A stretch of DNA of 64,000 bases from Chondrilla cf. caribensis (GCA_964020155.1 OZ026556.1:5160267-5224266); one strand, 5' to 3'. Shown: positions 38,192 to 50,690, counted from the first letter of the stretch. Translations and numbers: made by a program. Notes: generated by a model not told the origin, from the letters alone.

Positions 38192-39145
38192 ATGACTTTG
38201 TATTTGGAAGACGACAGCTCATTGGATGGTTCTCTTCCAACCGGTTCATCTCACTCATACATACATCACAGCGTGAGCGAGATGACTTTACCGAAGAGGA
38301 GAGATTATCGTCCTCAGAGCTGTAGTACACCGTCTTGGGCAGCGGTACAGACGCCCCCTTCCACTTCACCAAGCGTCTGCAGCCCCAGTTCCCCATCCAG
38401 CCCAAACGATTCTTCCAGAGACAGCGCTTACTTCAGTCCGGCTGGCGTCGAGAGCTTCACTAGTTCCGAAGTCCCCGCGGATCTCCACCAAGGATGGACG
38501 GAGGCCATTTTGACCGCTCTCTCGCAGTGTGTCGGAGGAGGTTTCTCTCTGGATGGTCCTACCACGTCAACTGCACCCCAAACGGAGCAAGAGATAACCA
38601 GATTCCTGAAGTCAGTTTGGGAGAACGATATCCCTCAAACCGAGGCAGCGATGCAGTCCCTGCCAAATCGGGGGTATACGGAGAAGATAAGGGCTTTAAG
38701 GGAGGCCTACAATACAAAGCTGATAGAGCTTGCTAGTTCGGAGCAACAATACTTGACACAGGTCTTGGCTGCTAGACAGAGCAATGGAGGTCAGTTAGAG
38801 CTAGGTCTCCTCCGGACACGGGTGGCACACCGATTCCATCTGTTGAGGCAATCATTGAACAAGATGGCAATGCAGGCCGTGATTACCATCAGAGGAAGCT
38901 GCTTGGAGAGTGGCAAGAAGCGCAAGAATCTCCCCCAGCGTTGCACACGTATATTAAACACCTGGTTCGAGGACCACACCTCCCATCCATATCCAACTGT
39001 CAAGCAGAAGCAGGAACTGGCTGCGGCTTGCGGGTTGACAGCCACCCAGGTCTCCACCTGGTTCAGCAACAGGAGATGTCGCATCAACAAAGGAACCAGC
39101 AAAACCAAAAATGGCAAGGGCACTTCCTCCAAGCCGAAACAGTGA
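38192..39145 (+). CDS. PBX: PBC/PBX-class TALE homeobox protein, intronless
   Basis: One uninterrupted frame of 317 residues from MTLYLEDDSSLDGS to KPKQ. A serine/proline-rich N-terminus precedes a PBC-B-like region (YTEKIRALREAYNTKLIELA, ARQSNGGQLELGLLR, VAHRFHLLRQSLNKMAMQA, VITIRGSCLESGKKRKNL), which aligns in order with the PBC domain of PBX. The homeodomain has the TALE three-residue extension (HTSHPYPTVKQ) and recognition helix VSTWFSNRRCRINK. PBX has G at homeodomain position 50 and I at 54; here these are S and C. PBC proteins are Hox and Meis cofactors in the nucleus. The gene begins 121 bp after the TRAF7 stop. Lack of introns among intron-rich neighbours may mean an old retrocopy or lineage-specific intron loss. 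Confidence 0.8.
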   Translation: MTLYLEDDSSLDGSLPTGSSHSYIHHSVSEMTLPKRRDYRPQSCSTPSWAAVQTPPSTSPSVCSPSSPSSPNDSSRDSAYFSPAGVESFTSSEVPADLHQGWTEAILTALSQCVGGGFSLDGPTTSTAPQTEQEITRFLKSVWENDIPQTEAAMQSLPNRGYTEKIRALREAYNTKLIELASSEQQYLTQVLAARQSNGGQLELGLLRTRVAHRFHLLRQSLNKMAMQAVITIRGSCLESGKKRKNLPQRCTRILNTWFEDHTSHPYPTVKQKQELAAACGLTATQVSTWFSNRRCRINKGTSKTKNGKGTSSKPKQ

Positions 39146-39323
39146 CCAATAACTCTTGTCAATGTAATTAATTTTACAATGCAGTTAATTATTAATTTAT
39201 TTGCTCAGTCTTTTATAATAATAATGTGTGTAAAAAGTAAACATTCAATACATTAACTTGTAATATTGTAATAACATTGATTTAAATATAACTTATGCAC
39301 GAGTGGTTCATAAACTCCAAAAG

Positions 39324-41443
39324 CTATTTTCCAATGCAAAAATCTCTAAAAACAACATCTAAAATGTCCTCCACTCCGAATTTCCCTGTGATGTGTCCAA
39401 TTGATCTTAGAGCCATTCTGAGAGCTTCAGCACAAAACACCACATCTTCCTCTCTCCCGATATGATCTGTAGTCAGAGCCAGCACACATGAACACACTCC
39501 ACAGGACAAGGAGTGGCTGCTGACAAGTGCAGCTGGTAGAGTACTATACTGACTTAATACTACCTGGCTACCTCTAGTGTACAGTACTACCTGGCTACCT
39601 CTAGTGTACAGTACTACCTGGCTACTTCTAGTCCACAGTACTACCTGGCTACCTCTAGTCCACAGTACTACCTGGCTACCTCTAGTGCACAGTACTACCT
39701 GGCTACCTCTAGTCCACAGTACTACCTGGCTACCTCTAGTGTACAGTACTACCTGGCTACCTCTAGTGTACAGTACTACCTGGCTACCTCTAGTGTACAG
39801 TACTACCAGGCTACCTCTAGTGTACAGTACTACCTGGCTACCTCTAGTGTACAGTACTACCAGGCTACCTCTAGTCCACAGTACTACCAGGCTACCTCTA
39901 GTCCACAGTACTACCTGGCTACCTCTAGTCCACAGTACTACCTGGCTACCTCTAGTGTACAGTACTACCTGGCTACCTCTAGTCCACAGTACTACCTGGC
40001 TACCTCTAGTCCACAGTACTACCTGGCTACCTCTAGTCCACAGTACTACCTGGCTACCTCTAGTCCACAGTACTACCTGGCTACCTCTAGTGTACAGTAC
40101 TACCTGGCTACCTCTAGTCCACAGTACTACCTGGCTACCTCTAGTGCACAGTACTACCTGGCTACCTCTAGTCCACAGTACTACCTGGCTACCTCTAGTG
40201 CACAGTACTACCTGGCTACCTCTAGTCCACAGTACTACCTGGCTACCTCTAGTGTACAGTACTACCTGGCTACCTCTAGTCCACAGTACTACCTGGCTAC
40301 CTCTAGTCCACAGTACTACCTGGCTACCTCTAGTCCACAGTACTACCTGGCTACCTTTAGTCCACAGTACTACCTGGCTACCTCTAGTGTACAGTACTAC
40401 CTGGCTACCTCTAGTCCACAGTACTACCTGGCTACCTCTAGTGCACAGTACTACCTGGCTACCTCTAGTCCACAGTACTACCTGGCTACCTCTAGTGTAC
40501 AGTACTACCTGGCTACCTCTAGTCCACAGTACTACCTGGCTACCTCTAGTCCACAGTACTACCTGGCTACCTCTAGTGTACAGTACTACCTGGCTACCTC
40601 TAGTCCACAGTACTACCTGGCTACCTCTAGTCCACAGTACTACCTGGCTACCTCTAGTCCACAGTACTACCTGGCTACCTCTAGTGTACAGTACTACTTG
40701 GCTACCTCTAGTGCACAGTGCGTACTGTTGTGGTGATGTCAACAGATCTCACTGGTGTCCGCTCACTAACTTGTGAACTGTTCCAGAGCTGCCAGGCAGT
40801 CAGTGAGGTGCTGCCTGTGACGAGCCTGAGTCAGCGAGGGACTACCACTCCCAGGTATTCCACACCTGCAAACAAGTATAGGTCATGTGATCATCACATG
40901 ACAAACACCCATACCCTCTTCACGCACATGTCGGAGAGATATCCCTGTAGAGAATGCAGGAAGTCCTTGATCCCATGTCCCTCAGTGCAGGATATCCAAC
41001 AGATGTTGGGTTGGGAAAACAGGAGCTTGTTGCTTTGGTAGTCTGGCCCCAGAAGGTCTGTTTTGTTCATAACAATGATGGTGTCCTCGGTGGTAAACTC
41101 ATGCTCAGGCATTGAAACTGTATAAATCCAATAAACAGTTAATATAGTGGGAAGACCTCATTCCCAACTCCATCAACATTGACCACACACAAACAACAAC
41201 CACACACTGCCATTGGTTGACCTGTGGTTGTGCTAACCAACCTGGATTGGATTCCTCCAGTGGGAGCAGTTGACTGACTAACAGGCTGGTGTGGTGGCCA
41301 CACAAAGATCTCCAATCAGATATTTCTGAACTATCAACTACAACAATCTTGAGATCTGCACTATCAGCTCTGAATCGCCATGTTTGAGGAAAGAGCCCAC
41401 ATGTGAGGAGGGTGTGTGAGAGAGAGGTGCGTGTGTGTGTGAT

Positions 41444-41497
<54 letters not shown>

Positions 41498-41896
41498 AGG
41501 GCATGTTTGAGAGGATGTGTGGGGGGGGGGTGTAAGAAAGGGTCCACACACACCAGCACAACATCACACCACGTCTCATCACAACTCACTGGGTGAGTGC
41601 TCTCCGAACTCCTTCCTGCTCAACAGGGTCCTGTGTAGACCTCAGACCAGCAGTGTCACTACCACAACACAAACAACACAAACAACAATAATAATAACAA
41701 TAAAACAAACTGAACTGACGACTCCCACCCACCATGTACCTGAGGATGACGGGGTAGCCTCCAATGTCCAAAGTGGACTCCACTACATCTCTCGTGGTAC
41801 CGGCATGAGGGGAGACAATGGCTTTCGGCTTCTGACCTGGTTGGAGTGTTAACACCTATGCTGAATGTATATAATGATACCACATGTACACACACA

Positions 41897-41956
<60 letters not shown>

Positions 41957-43154
41957 CACACATGATGTTCAACAAGCTACTCTTCCCAGCATTCGGAGCT
42001 CCCAATATGGCCACATGTAGTCCAGATCGCAACCTCTCACCACGACGACCGTCACTGAGGTGATCTGTCAGCTCCTTCAGAACAACCTCGACCTCATCTC
42101 CAACTGCACAACAATCAGGTCGTTAGGAACAAAACAAAGCAAACACACACCCACGACACACCTCCTTCCATAACACCATCTTCAATATTCTCATCTTCAC
42201 CAAAGTCAATCACGGCTTCAATGTTTGCGACACACTAAGTCAGGTGGAGGTAAGAAAGTCTATTAGTCTAATGCCTAATGATGGCAGACACACCATTCAG
42301 GATGCGTAGCCCGCCCACGCACTTCTACATACCTTCAAAAGAACATTACTCCATCTTTTATAAAGTGTTGAAAGAGCTCCCTATGTGTAGGATCGCCACG
42401 GCAACATTAAACTCAATCCTCTAGTGGCCAACACAGACATGACCACACCTCCATTTGCCGCAGCGCTTGCTTCCTCTGAGCCTCTGTCTCCGAGTGGATT
42501 AGGTCTGCCAATCCCTCCACCTCCGTCAAGTCAAACTTCCCATTATAGAAGGCCCTAAAACAACACACCATTCAGCTCAGTGCAACACACAGGATGACAT
42601 GATGTACATGTGTGGAGAACGGCCTGGGGTGTTGACCTTTTGGTGAACTCCCCTGCCTCAGCATGCCTGAGACCTGGTAGACCACCCAGTGTTGTCAACA
42701 TGGCAGCAAGCACTGCAGTACTACCATGGACGTGGAGCTCAGCTACGTCCTCTCCAGTGAAGCTGTGGGGCCCTTAGTGAGGACGGAAACATGTATCATG
42801 CCACCTTAATACGCAGTCCAGTCTACCATGGCATACGTGTACCTGGAAACCAAAGGAGAAGACCTCTGTCAATTGGCTCCCGGGTTAGAGGGTCATGAAA
42901 GGTGGTGAGATGAGCAACACGAGGTTTAGGGACACGGTTGTTGACAGTCAATTCGAGCAACGTGTCCCGTGTAGCTGGTCCGGATATCCTCAGGACTGAA
43001 ACGCCTAATATGCGTTGAAAGCACACATCACCTGATAGTTCACCTTAGTAAAGCACGTGGAATTACCGCATTTTCCGTGTCCCGAAGAGACAGCAAAGAT
43101 GGTGTTCCTGTCGAAAGCAACACTGCAAAGACTTCTACAAAAGCGAAGGAACAT
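39324..43154 (-). CDS. GTPBP3: GTPBP3 (mitochondrial MnmE-type tRNA-modification GTPase)
   Basis: The first exon starts at 43154 ([18 protein letters not shown]) and reads [13 protein letters not shown], with the next exon giving [15 protein letters not shown], the MnmE N-terminal signature. Later exons supply the GTPase motifs: [16 protein letters not shown] (P-loop), [10 protein letters not shown] (G2), [11 protein letters not shown] (G3) and NKTDLLGP (G4). The C-terminus ends FRDFCIGK, the conserved MnmE tail with the catalytic cysteine. With MTO1 this enzyme makes the 5-taurinomethyl wobble uridine in mitochondrial tRNAs. The last intron (about 40766 to 39538) contains a 1.2-kb minisatellite; the in-frame stop just after the donor would end translation if that intron were retained. 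Confidence 0.9.
39556..40722. repeat. 27-bp minisatellite, about 43 tandem copies, last intron of GTPBP3
   Basis: The unit is AGTACTACCTGGCTACCTCT plus AGTNNAC, where NN is CC, GT or GC. Copies are nearly identical except for this dinucleotide and a few single changes (CCAGG, TTTAG, ACTTC). Because 27 is divisible by three and no unit contains a stop in certain frames, both strands stay open for about 390 codons, but splicing phase shows it is intronic. Confidence 0.97.
41430..41493. repeat. (TG)n microsatellite, GTPBP3 intron
   Basis: TG run on the plus strand, so it is CA in the sense of GTPBP3, against the usual orientation in this window. Confidence 0.92.
41891..41948. repeat. (CA)n microsatellite, GTPBP3 intron
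   Basis: CA run on the plus strand just downstream of the P-loop exon, which reads GT in the gene sense. Confidence 0.93.
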
Positions 43155-43484
43155 TTGTGGTAACTTAGTTTACGCGAGGGCACCGATCCCGTTCTTCTAG
43201 GCCCGCCGCGGCCGGTGGCGCTGTTATTAGATCCCCTTGCGTAGTATAGAATATCTATCCCCTAGCTAGCTGACTGCCATACTGCAGAGTATAGCAATGA
43301 GTATACCGAGAAAATGGCGGATTAGTAATCCCGTGCATGGCATATGGTATAGGTACAGCCGCGCAAACAGTAGTGTGTGAACATTACTTTTGATTTGCAT
43401 TCACATCCAAAGTACACAGGACACGGGACACAGGGCAAGTGACATGTTACTAATATAAAACTATGATTAAATACAATCAACAAA
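43155..43484. other. Spacer between GTPBP3 and the coiled-coil gene
   Basis: 330 bp, with a short GC-rich segment (GCCCGCCGCGGCCGGTGGCG near 43201) that probably belongs to the GTPBP3 promoter. No coding sequence is seen. Confidence 0.6.
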
Positions 43485-46400
43485 TCATGACGAGTCATTC
43501 TTGTTTCTCCTCCTCAATGGCTTCATCCAAGCCTCCTTTATTTTCAGCAGTCTCCACGCCTGGTACAGTCCCCACTGGTTGAGGGAGTTGTCCGGCTCTT
43601 CAGTGTCCTCCTCATACTTGATGAACGTGGAGCTAGACCTTGGTATAAGAGGGCGTGGAGGGGGTGTGTCTACAGAAGTTGGCTCAGTGTACGGTGGATC
43701 CAATACGATATCTGGAGTATTGGCTGCTTCTGACGAGGACACACCATTGGAAGCTGGTTCCAGCAGTGATTCCCTCAACTGGCCTTCTGGGTTAATTACT
43801 TCCTGTGGGTCCAATAATCCCCCTGAATGCTCATCATCCTGTCCAGTAAGACCGGTGTCCTGCCCAGTAAGACCGGTGTCCTGCCCAGTAAGACCGGTGT
43901 CCTGTCCAGTAAGACCGGTGTCCTGCCCAGTAAGACCGGTGTCCTGTCCAGTAAGACCGGTGCCCTGCCCAGTAAGACCGGTGTCCTGTCCAGTAAGACC
44001 GGTGTCCTGCCCAGTAAGACCGGTGTCCTGCCCAGTAAGACTAGTCCCCTGTGGGTGACCACCCTCCTCCCCACGCATATCCAAGTAAGCCTGCATACTT
44101 GTCAGCATATTCCTCAGCTCGGATCTCTCTGATCTCATTTGATTGGCTGTTTGAAGGTGCACTAGGTTAACACTCCTCTGCAGCGCTGACAACTCGGGCT
44201 TCATCTGTGAAGGACAGCAGGTCCTCAAGCACACATGGGGACGAGGGTGGGCGTGGTTAATCACTCACCTGGTTTATCTGGAGGTCCATTTGTCTAACCT
44301 GTTCCGTTCCCTGTCTTCTGTCACTTTGATATTCATCAAGTGTCAGGTAGCGGTTCAGAGTGGTTGTCACATGATCAACATCTGACTTCCTTTTAAGGGT
44401 ATAGACCATAGGAAGTCAAGTCAGACTTATCAGAGGGCAATGAATACCATTACCACACAAACCTGGATTTCTGTTCTTTCAGAAATTGTTGGTGGATATC
44501 TACTTTTGTTTTGTCCAGTTCATCCATTGCTGTGGCAATCTGATTAATAGATTAAATAATAATATGAATATTTGGCTAAAATGTTTCATAGTAACCCAGG
44601 CATGCCATGGTGACCAGGGACTAAAAAGTAAAACTCCATTGCAAGTCACCACAGGTTTCTGTAGCACCTTCAGGGGGGAGGACACACAGAAGTATCTGTA
44701 CACGGAGGGTGTACATACACACAGAGGGCATACATACACACGGAGGGTGTACATACACACAGAGGGCATACATACACACAGAGGGCGTACATACACACAG
44801 AGGGTGTACATACACACAGAGGGTGTACATACACACAGAGAGCGTACATACACACAGAGGGCGTACATAATGATACACACAGAGGGCGTACATACACACA
44901 GAGAGTGTACATACACACAGAGGGTGTACATACAGCTAATCCTTATTGCATATAGAATGTCTGTACCTACCTTCTTGTTGCATGCCACCAGCTGCTGCTC
45001 TATGCTGGCTGTGACGGAGTGTGCATTCCGGAACCTGCTGTCCACATCAGCCAGTGCTCTGGCCGTGGTGTGTTGGAGGGTTGACAGCATACTGGAGGAG
45101 GTCCTTGCCAACTGGACACACACAAGGGATCAACTACAATGAACACAAGGCACACTATACCAGACCCACCTGATCTCGGAGGGACTGTTGGGACGATTCA
45201 CATGACCTCTGAGCAGTAGCTAGCTTTGATAATTCTTGGTCTAGTTGATCTTTGAGGTCTCTTAACGACTTGTTAAGATTGTCCAATTCTCGAAGCCTAC
45301 AGATTTGAGGATCACGGGAGGACTTGGAGAGATAGCAACCATCACACACCTAGCCTTAACACACTCCATCCCACCACACCCTCAAGCCCCTCCCACACAT
45401 GTACAAACGTACCGAACAGTGACCTCGGCATGTATGACGTTAGAGAGGTGCTTCCGTGATGTTTCTCCTTCTCTCTGCACCAACTTTATGGAATCACTCA
45501 AAGCAGTGAATACTTTATTGTTTTGAGACTTGGTTCTCTGACATGGGAGCACCATACAGTCGTCAGGACACACACACCACACATACACCACACACCACAC
45601 ACACCTCACACCACACCACACACACGTACATATTGTAACTAGTGCTAGTGACAGGTAAACATGCCATATGAGGGGAAGCACCTTTAAGGTCCCATCGAAG
45701 ACATCTGCTCTCTCCTGGCAGACTGCTCTCCATCCTGCCAGGTCAGCTCTCAGGGAAGAGGTCTTTTCTTCTACAAACAACTTTGTATGGTTCACTTCTT
45801 CCAACAGTTCCTGAACACATACAATTTGAGGATTCCAGCAAACAATGACCTTACAGGACCAGAGGTACATCCACTTCCATACCCACCTCCTTAGCTTTCT
45901 TCTCCAGCAGCAATATCTCCTTCCGCATGAGTCTCTCCCTCTCTGCTATCTCCTTGTTCACCTCCTCAGCCATGGTCTGTATGGTAGATGAAAGTTGTTG
46001 CCGTTCCTTGATCCCATCTGCGATGCTGTCATTGAGTTTGGATGACAGTGCATCCAATTGACAGTCTCTCTCAGAGAACCCACTGATCATAGCCCCCTCT
46101 AAGGCAGACATTCTGACCACAAAAACAGAAGATCAGTTGAAAGTGACCAGATCTGTTGCATGTATGTAGGCGTACCGACCTGTCGGCCATTTTCTTCTCC
46201 ACCATAACCAAATGTTTCTGAATGTCAATAATTGCCACACTCGCCTGGTCAAGCTGTCCTTCCAAGGCTGCAAACCTATCACAGCACAAACGCTTGACAG
46301 ACACACAAGGTGGGGTCCTTAACATGCATCGCTGTACCTGGAAGCACTGGAACGTCTGTCCTCCTCCACCTGCTGGGACAGCCGGTCCACTCGCTGCTGC

Positions 46401-47361
46401 AACTCACTGGTTGCTGTGCCCTTCACAGGATGTTGGAAGGGCGTTCATAAGACAGCAGCCTCACAACTGGGAGCTGAGGGACTTACCAACAGAGACAATC
46501 CCTTATCAAGGGTAGATATCTTACTGAGGATGCCATCACAGGAGCTCTCCAGCTGCCCAAGGTGGTGTTTGGTGTCACTCTGCACTGCAGTGAGGAGATC
46601 TTGAGTGTCCCGTGAGGAAGTCTTGACTCTCTCCACTTCACTCCAAACTTCACCAAACTGCCGCTCCATCCCTTTCTCTACTGTTACAATTCTAGAAATG
46701 CAGTTTGCCTGCTTGTGTACTAACCCACCCAGTGAGACGGAGGTCTGACTCTCCAGGTTCTACACAGCAGGAGATAAGGCCACAAATCTCAGTATTACAC
46801 AGTGTAAACACTTCCACTACACAGAAACCATGAGTGCTGACCACACCCAGTCCTGTGACCTCGCCCACAGCAGGAACTGTACAGACCTTTACATAAGCCA
46901 TGGTCTCAGTGATCTGCTCCTCCTTGTGCAGCAAGTCTTCTGAGAGTTTCTCCGAGAACACCTTCACGTCCCCCTGGACAGCAGCTACATCATGGTGCAG
47001 TCTGTCCACATCGCTCCTAGCTGCAGTTAACACATCATCACGTCTTCGACTTTCTGCTTTTAGTTCAGAATGAAGTCGTACCAGCTCTTCCAGTAAAGAC
47101 CTGTTCGCTTGCTCCAGAGCGGACACTCGGCTCTCCAGATGCATGGGATGTAATTCACTTGTCATTTGCTTACCAGGTCTTTGGGCAAAGTGACCTCCAT
47201 TAGTAACTGGAGAAGTCTTCGATTTGGAGGGAGAATCTTCGATAATTGGGGGTAGGGCGGGTATATTGCTGGACACAAACAGAGAAGGACAGGTTGAATA
47301 TCACGACTGCAATGAAAACACTTATCTTCTACTCTGAACCAGAGCTTCTCGCTCACCTCAT
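43485..47361 (-). CDS. Long coiled-coil protein, possibly CCDC154-like
   Basis: A tiny first exon (ATGAG at 47361-47357) splices into SNIPALPPIIEDSPSKS. Almost every later exon is heptad-rich: HLESRVSALEQANRSLLEEL, DVDRLHHDVAAVQGDVKVF, GQLESSCDGILSKISTLDKG, SKLNDSIADGIKERQQLSST, ERLMRKEILLLEKKAKE, LRELDNLNKSLRDLKDQLDQ and QHTTARALADVDSRFRNAH. There are no transmembrane or enzymatic motifs. The last exon carries ten 7-residue repeats (TGLTGQD) encoded by a 21-bp minisatellite, then a basic end LKIKEAWMKPLRRRNKND. The general plan recalls CCDC154, but coiled coils are a poor guide to orthology and the identity stays open. Confidence 0.72.
43842..44045. repeat. 21-bp minisatellite inside coding sequence, about 10 copies
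   Basis: The unit CCAGTAAGACCGGTGTCCTG plus C/T stays in frame and encodes TGLTGQD on the minus strand. One copy has GTGCCC and so encodes G in place of D. The last copy (ACTAGTCCC) is diverged. Confidence 0.95.
44697..44935. repeat. 20-bp minisatellite, about 12 copies, coiled-coil gene intron
   Basis: The unit GTACATACACACAGAGGG followed by two variable bases (CG, CA or TG), with one copy interrupted by AATGATACA near 44869. Confidence 0.95.
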
Positions 47362-47444
47362 CCTTGTGCGGCCCTAGCAACGGCAACGGGACAGGAGTCG
47401 ATTAGGGAAATTCCCTTTATGATTAGCTACGTAGGTATTCTGAC
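47362..47444. promoter_or_regulatory. Bidirectional promoter, coiled-coil gene / TELO2
   Basis: 83 bp between divergent ATG codons, containing CCCTAGCAACGGCAACGGGA. The GCAACGGCAAC part resembles an RFX half-site arrangement (GTTGCC on the other strand), which would suit a ciliary-type coiled-coil gene, but this is only a resemblance. Confidence 0.6.
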
Positions 47445-50400
47445 ATGGCCTTGAGCAGCGTCCCCCCCGGGGACACTTCAGAGGCGTTGGTTACTATCAG
47501 AGATGGCATTCAGGATTCTAAAGCGCTCCCGAAGGACCAGAGATGGCGAAAAATGTGTTCTTTGTTTAAAAACGTATTCTCGGGGGTAGATAAATTCGAT
47601 ATGTCATTGGAAGGAGTAATGGATTTATTGGAAGATGACAAGTCACACCTTTTCGAATTGCTCATATTTTGTTTGAAATGTTCCAGGTAATCATCCAGGA
47701 TGATTAGGCAGTTTAGCCTGTGGTTCACTTCGAAATCATCTCTACTTATCCAGTAACTCCAATGTAACAGTTGTCCTTGCCATGCTGACGGAGTTCATGG
47801 AGAGAGGTCATATGACCGGGATGGTTCTCAGCGAGAGTGCAGCAACTGAGCCCCAGCTCACTCCATTCCAGGAGCATCTTATACAGCTGATAGTGAAATT
47901 TCCTGACATAGTTGCTAATCGTATTCACGGTCTGGATCCAGGGTATTCCCCTAAAGTATACACAAGCAAGGTAATGGGTAGTATAACGGAGGTGCTGAGT
48001 GTTGTGAGGTCAGGCAAGAGTAGGGCCCACTCCTTGATGTTTGTCTCCAACCTCATTGGACGGCTGTCAGTGGCGGGTCATGTGAGTGAGTGACGCACCC
48101 AACACTGGACCACCTGTGGGCCAACCACTGATAATCCTTGTGTGTGCTGTTGGTTCCAGACACAGTGGTCAGGTGCTACATAGCACAAGCCAGTAAAGAA
48201 GAATCCTCCTGGGTGGAGCTCTCTGCTGATGTTCTGAAGCAGCTACCAGAGGACTCAGTGGACTCAGTGCTGACTCAGCTCATCATGCAGACTCCTCCGT
48301 GAGTCAATCTTTGTTGCTCAGTGAAGTCTCACTCCACCTATCACCCCACTCCACCTATCACCCCACCTATCACCTCACTCCACCTATCACCCCACCTATC
48401 ACTCCACCTATCACCTCACTCCACCTATCACCCCACCTATCACCTCACCTATCTCCCCACCTATCACCTTTCTCAGGTCTTTGACAAGGGAAAACTGCCT
48501 TTTATGGAAGTTGCTAGGTGATACAGCCATAGACAGTGAGACCTTTCGCCACTGCATTCTCCACAAGAACCTCTTAGTCCGAACATACAGGACTGTATGT
48601 TGTCTCACAGTTGAGTGCACTGGATGTACTGAGTCACTATGCTATGGTCCTTCTACAGTTGGTCCCGCTGTACAATATAGCTGGGTACCTCTTGTCCTCT
48701 GACAAAGGCCAGCGGGCTATGATGAGTGCTCTCCAGACATTGGTCTCTGTGTGGTGTGATCCTAGTTCTATTCGTCACACACCTGTCCACCAGCACCTGT
48801 ACATATCGCAAGCCATCGTCCTGTTCACTACCTGCTGTGTTGAGAGAGTGTCCCATTTTTCCAGTCAAAGTAGGTTCAAATAGCTTGATATGCTGTTGGC
48901 ATGTTTCCAGTGTACATTGTGCTATGCTGCCAGCAACTGTATATACTGTACTTACCTGTGTACATGCACACATGCACACATGCACACATGCATATACCAC
49001 TGCATACTTATGCACATTTGCAGATATTCTCCCTCTCTTGTTGGGTGGTGTGGGGGAACATTTGAACAGCACAACTGCTATAGTTCGGGCAATTGGTCAA
49101 ATTGTGGCAGAGTGTGTGGTTACTAAGTTGAATGACCATAGTGACCAGCTTAAATTTGAAGTGAGCCCTCTATTTCTAGTCTTTGATAGTGAACCAACCA
49201 CAGCTAGTACAGCTGTGTGGTCTGACCTGAGACTGTTCTGAGCATGTTCACTACTCCTCCCTGCTATTCCATCGCTCAGGATATCCCATGTGAGAATGAT
49301 GAAGGAATTCAAGAGTTGAGATTTTTGAGCAAACCTCTCAAGGAGCAAGAAGAGTCGCTCCAAAGGGAGGCCTTGACCCATTCCTCCACTGAAGCCTCTG
49401 ATAAAGGGTCTCTGCACTCAACCCCTCAGGTGTCCTCCTACAGCGGACCGGTCAGAGTGACCGAGGAATCTGACAGGTTGGTGGCGTGTTCTCGGTAAGG
49501 ACTGGTTCTATCAAACCGGTTGTTTGTACCTTGTTTGCTTGTCTGTGTAGTGATGATGAGTTTGTCCCGTATGCCATACCTGAGGAGATTGACACAAAGG
49601 GCCCCAACTACCTCAGACAGTGCATTCAAGGTACAGTGTGCGTACACCTGTGGGTGTCCACTGCTGACTGCCTTGTGGTATCTGTGATGCTATAGATTTG
49701 ATACAACACAAAAATGTGGAAAAATTCGAAGTTGCTTTGAAGAAAGTAGAAGGTTTGGTGAGACGCAATCCACTAGAACTCAAGGAGGTAAGTAGTAAAC
49801 CAATCTGTACTGTATGTAACTGGTCTACACCAGATGTAACTAGTCATATGGTCTTGTGCCTGCTTTGTTGGTGCTGAATTTGTACAGGTGGCTGTGGAGT
49901 TGATGAGGGTGATGGTCCATCTATCTGATGACTATGCAATTGATGGTTTCCATGACTACCGTTCCAATACTATGATTGCCATAGCCACAAGATGTCCCCA
50001 TGAGGTACTAATTAGCACTCTCAGTGAACTATGTCTAACAGTCCCCCCACCTCTCCCACAGCCCCCCACCTCTCCCCCAGTCCCCCCACCTCTCCCTCAC
50101 AGTCCCCCCACCTCTCCCTCACAGTTCCCCCACCTCTCCCTCACACAGTCCCCCACTTCTCCCTCACAGTCCCTCCTCATCCTTCACCCAGGTAGCTGAG
50201 TACCTCACAGGTCAAGTATACGCAGACAACTACTCCCTTCGTCAGAGAATGGACATGCTAGAGACGTTGACCCTGTCAGCTGCTGAACTGAGCAGTGTCC
50301 CAGCTCCTGATGTGAGAGCACAGAAGAAAGAAGAGAGATTGTCAGAAGCTGCAAAGAGACTAGAAGAGAAGACGAGGAGATTCCCAAGTGCTAAAAGGGT

Positions 50401-50638
50401 GGAAGGCCAACCAAACAGGTTTGCACCAGTTGCAGGATATTTCTTCTTCCCTTTGGTGAATGGGTTCAGCAAGTGAGTACTGACATCGTGTGTCATGGCC
50501 AGGGGGTTGTGGAACTATATTTCTCATCACTTCTACGTGAAGGTCTCCATCTCATGTACGAAAGGATACAATGTTTTTAACTAAACTGCTTTTCTCTCTT
50601 GGATTGATAGCTCATGCTGCCAATGGTCTCCTAGTGAG

Positions 50639-50690
<52 letters not shown>

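Noticed and set aside
39556..40722. A CRISPR array
   Set aside because: There are no spacers: the units are contiguous and nearly identical, and the context is an animal intron.
39324..40776. Very long open frames (472 aa minus, 399 aa plus) of nine-residue repeats
   Set aside because: They come from a 27-bp array whose length is divisible by three. The minus frame runs into the GTPBP3 terminal exon only because no stop occurs; splice phase (donor after TTCACAA, acceptor CTCTACCAG) fits the MnmE family with the array removed.
43155..43484. A small gene in the GC-rich spacer
   Set aside because: No frame of useful length with exon-like composition; it fits the promoter of GTPBP3.
44486..45142. 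Open frames with HTHRG/TYTQR repeats
   Set aside because: They arise from the 20-bp intronic minisatellite and have no link to the coiled-coil exons.
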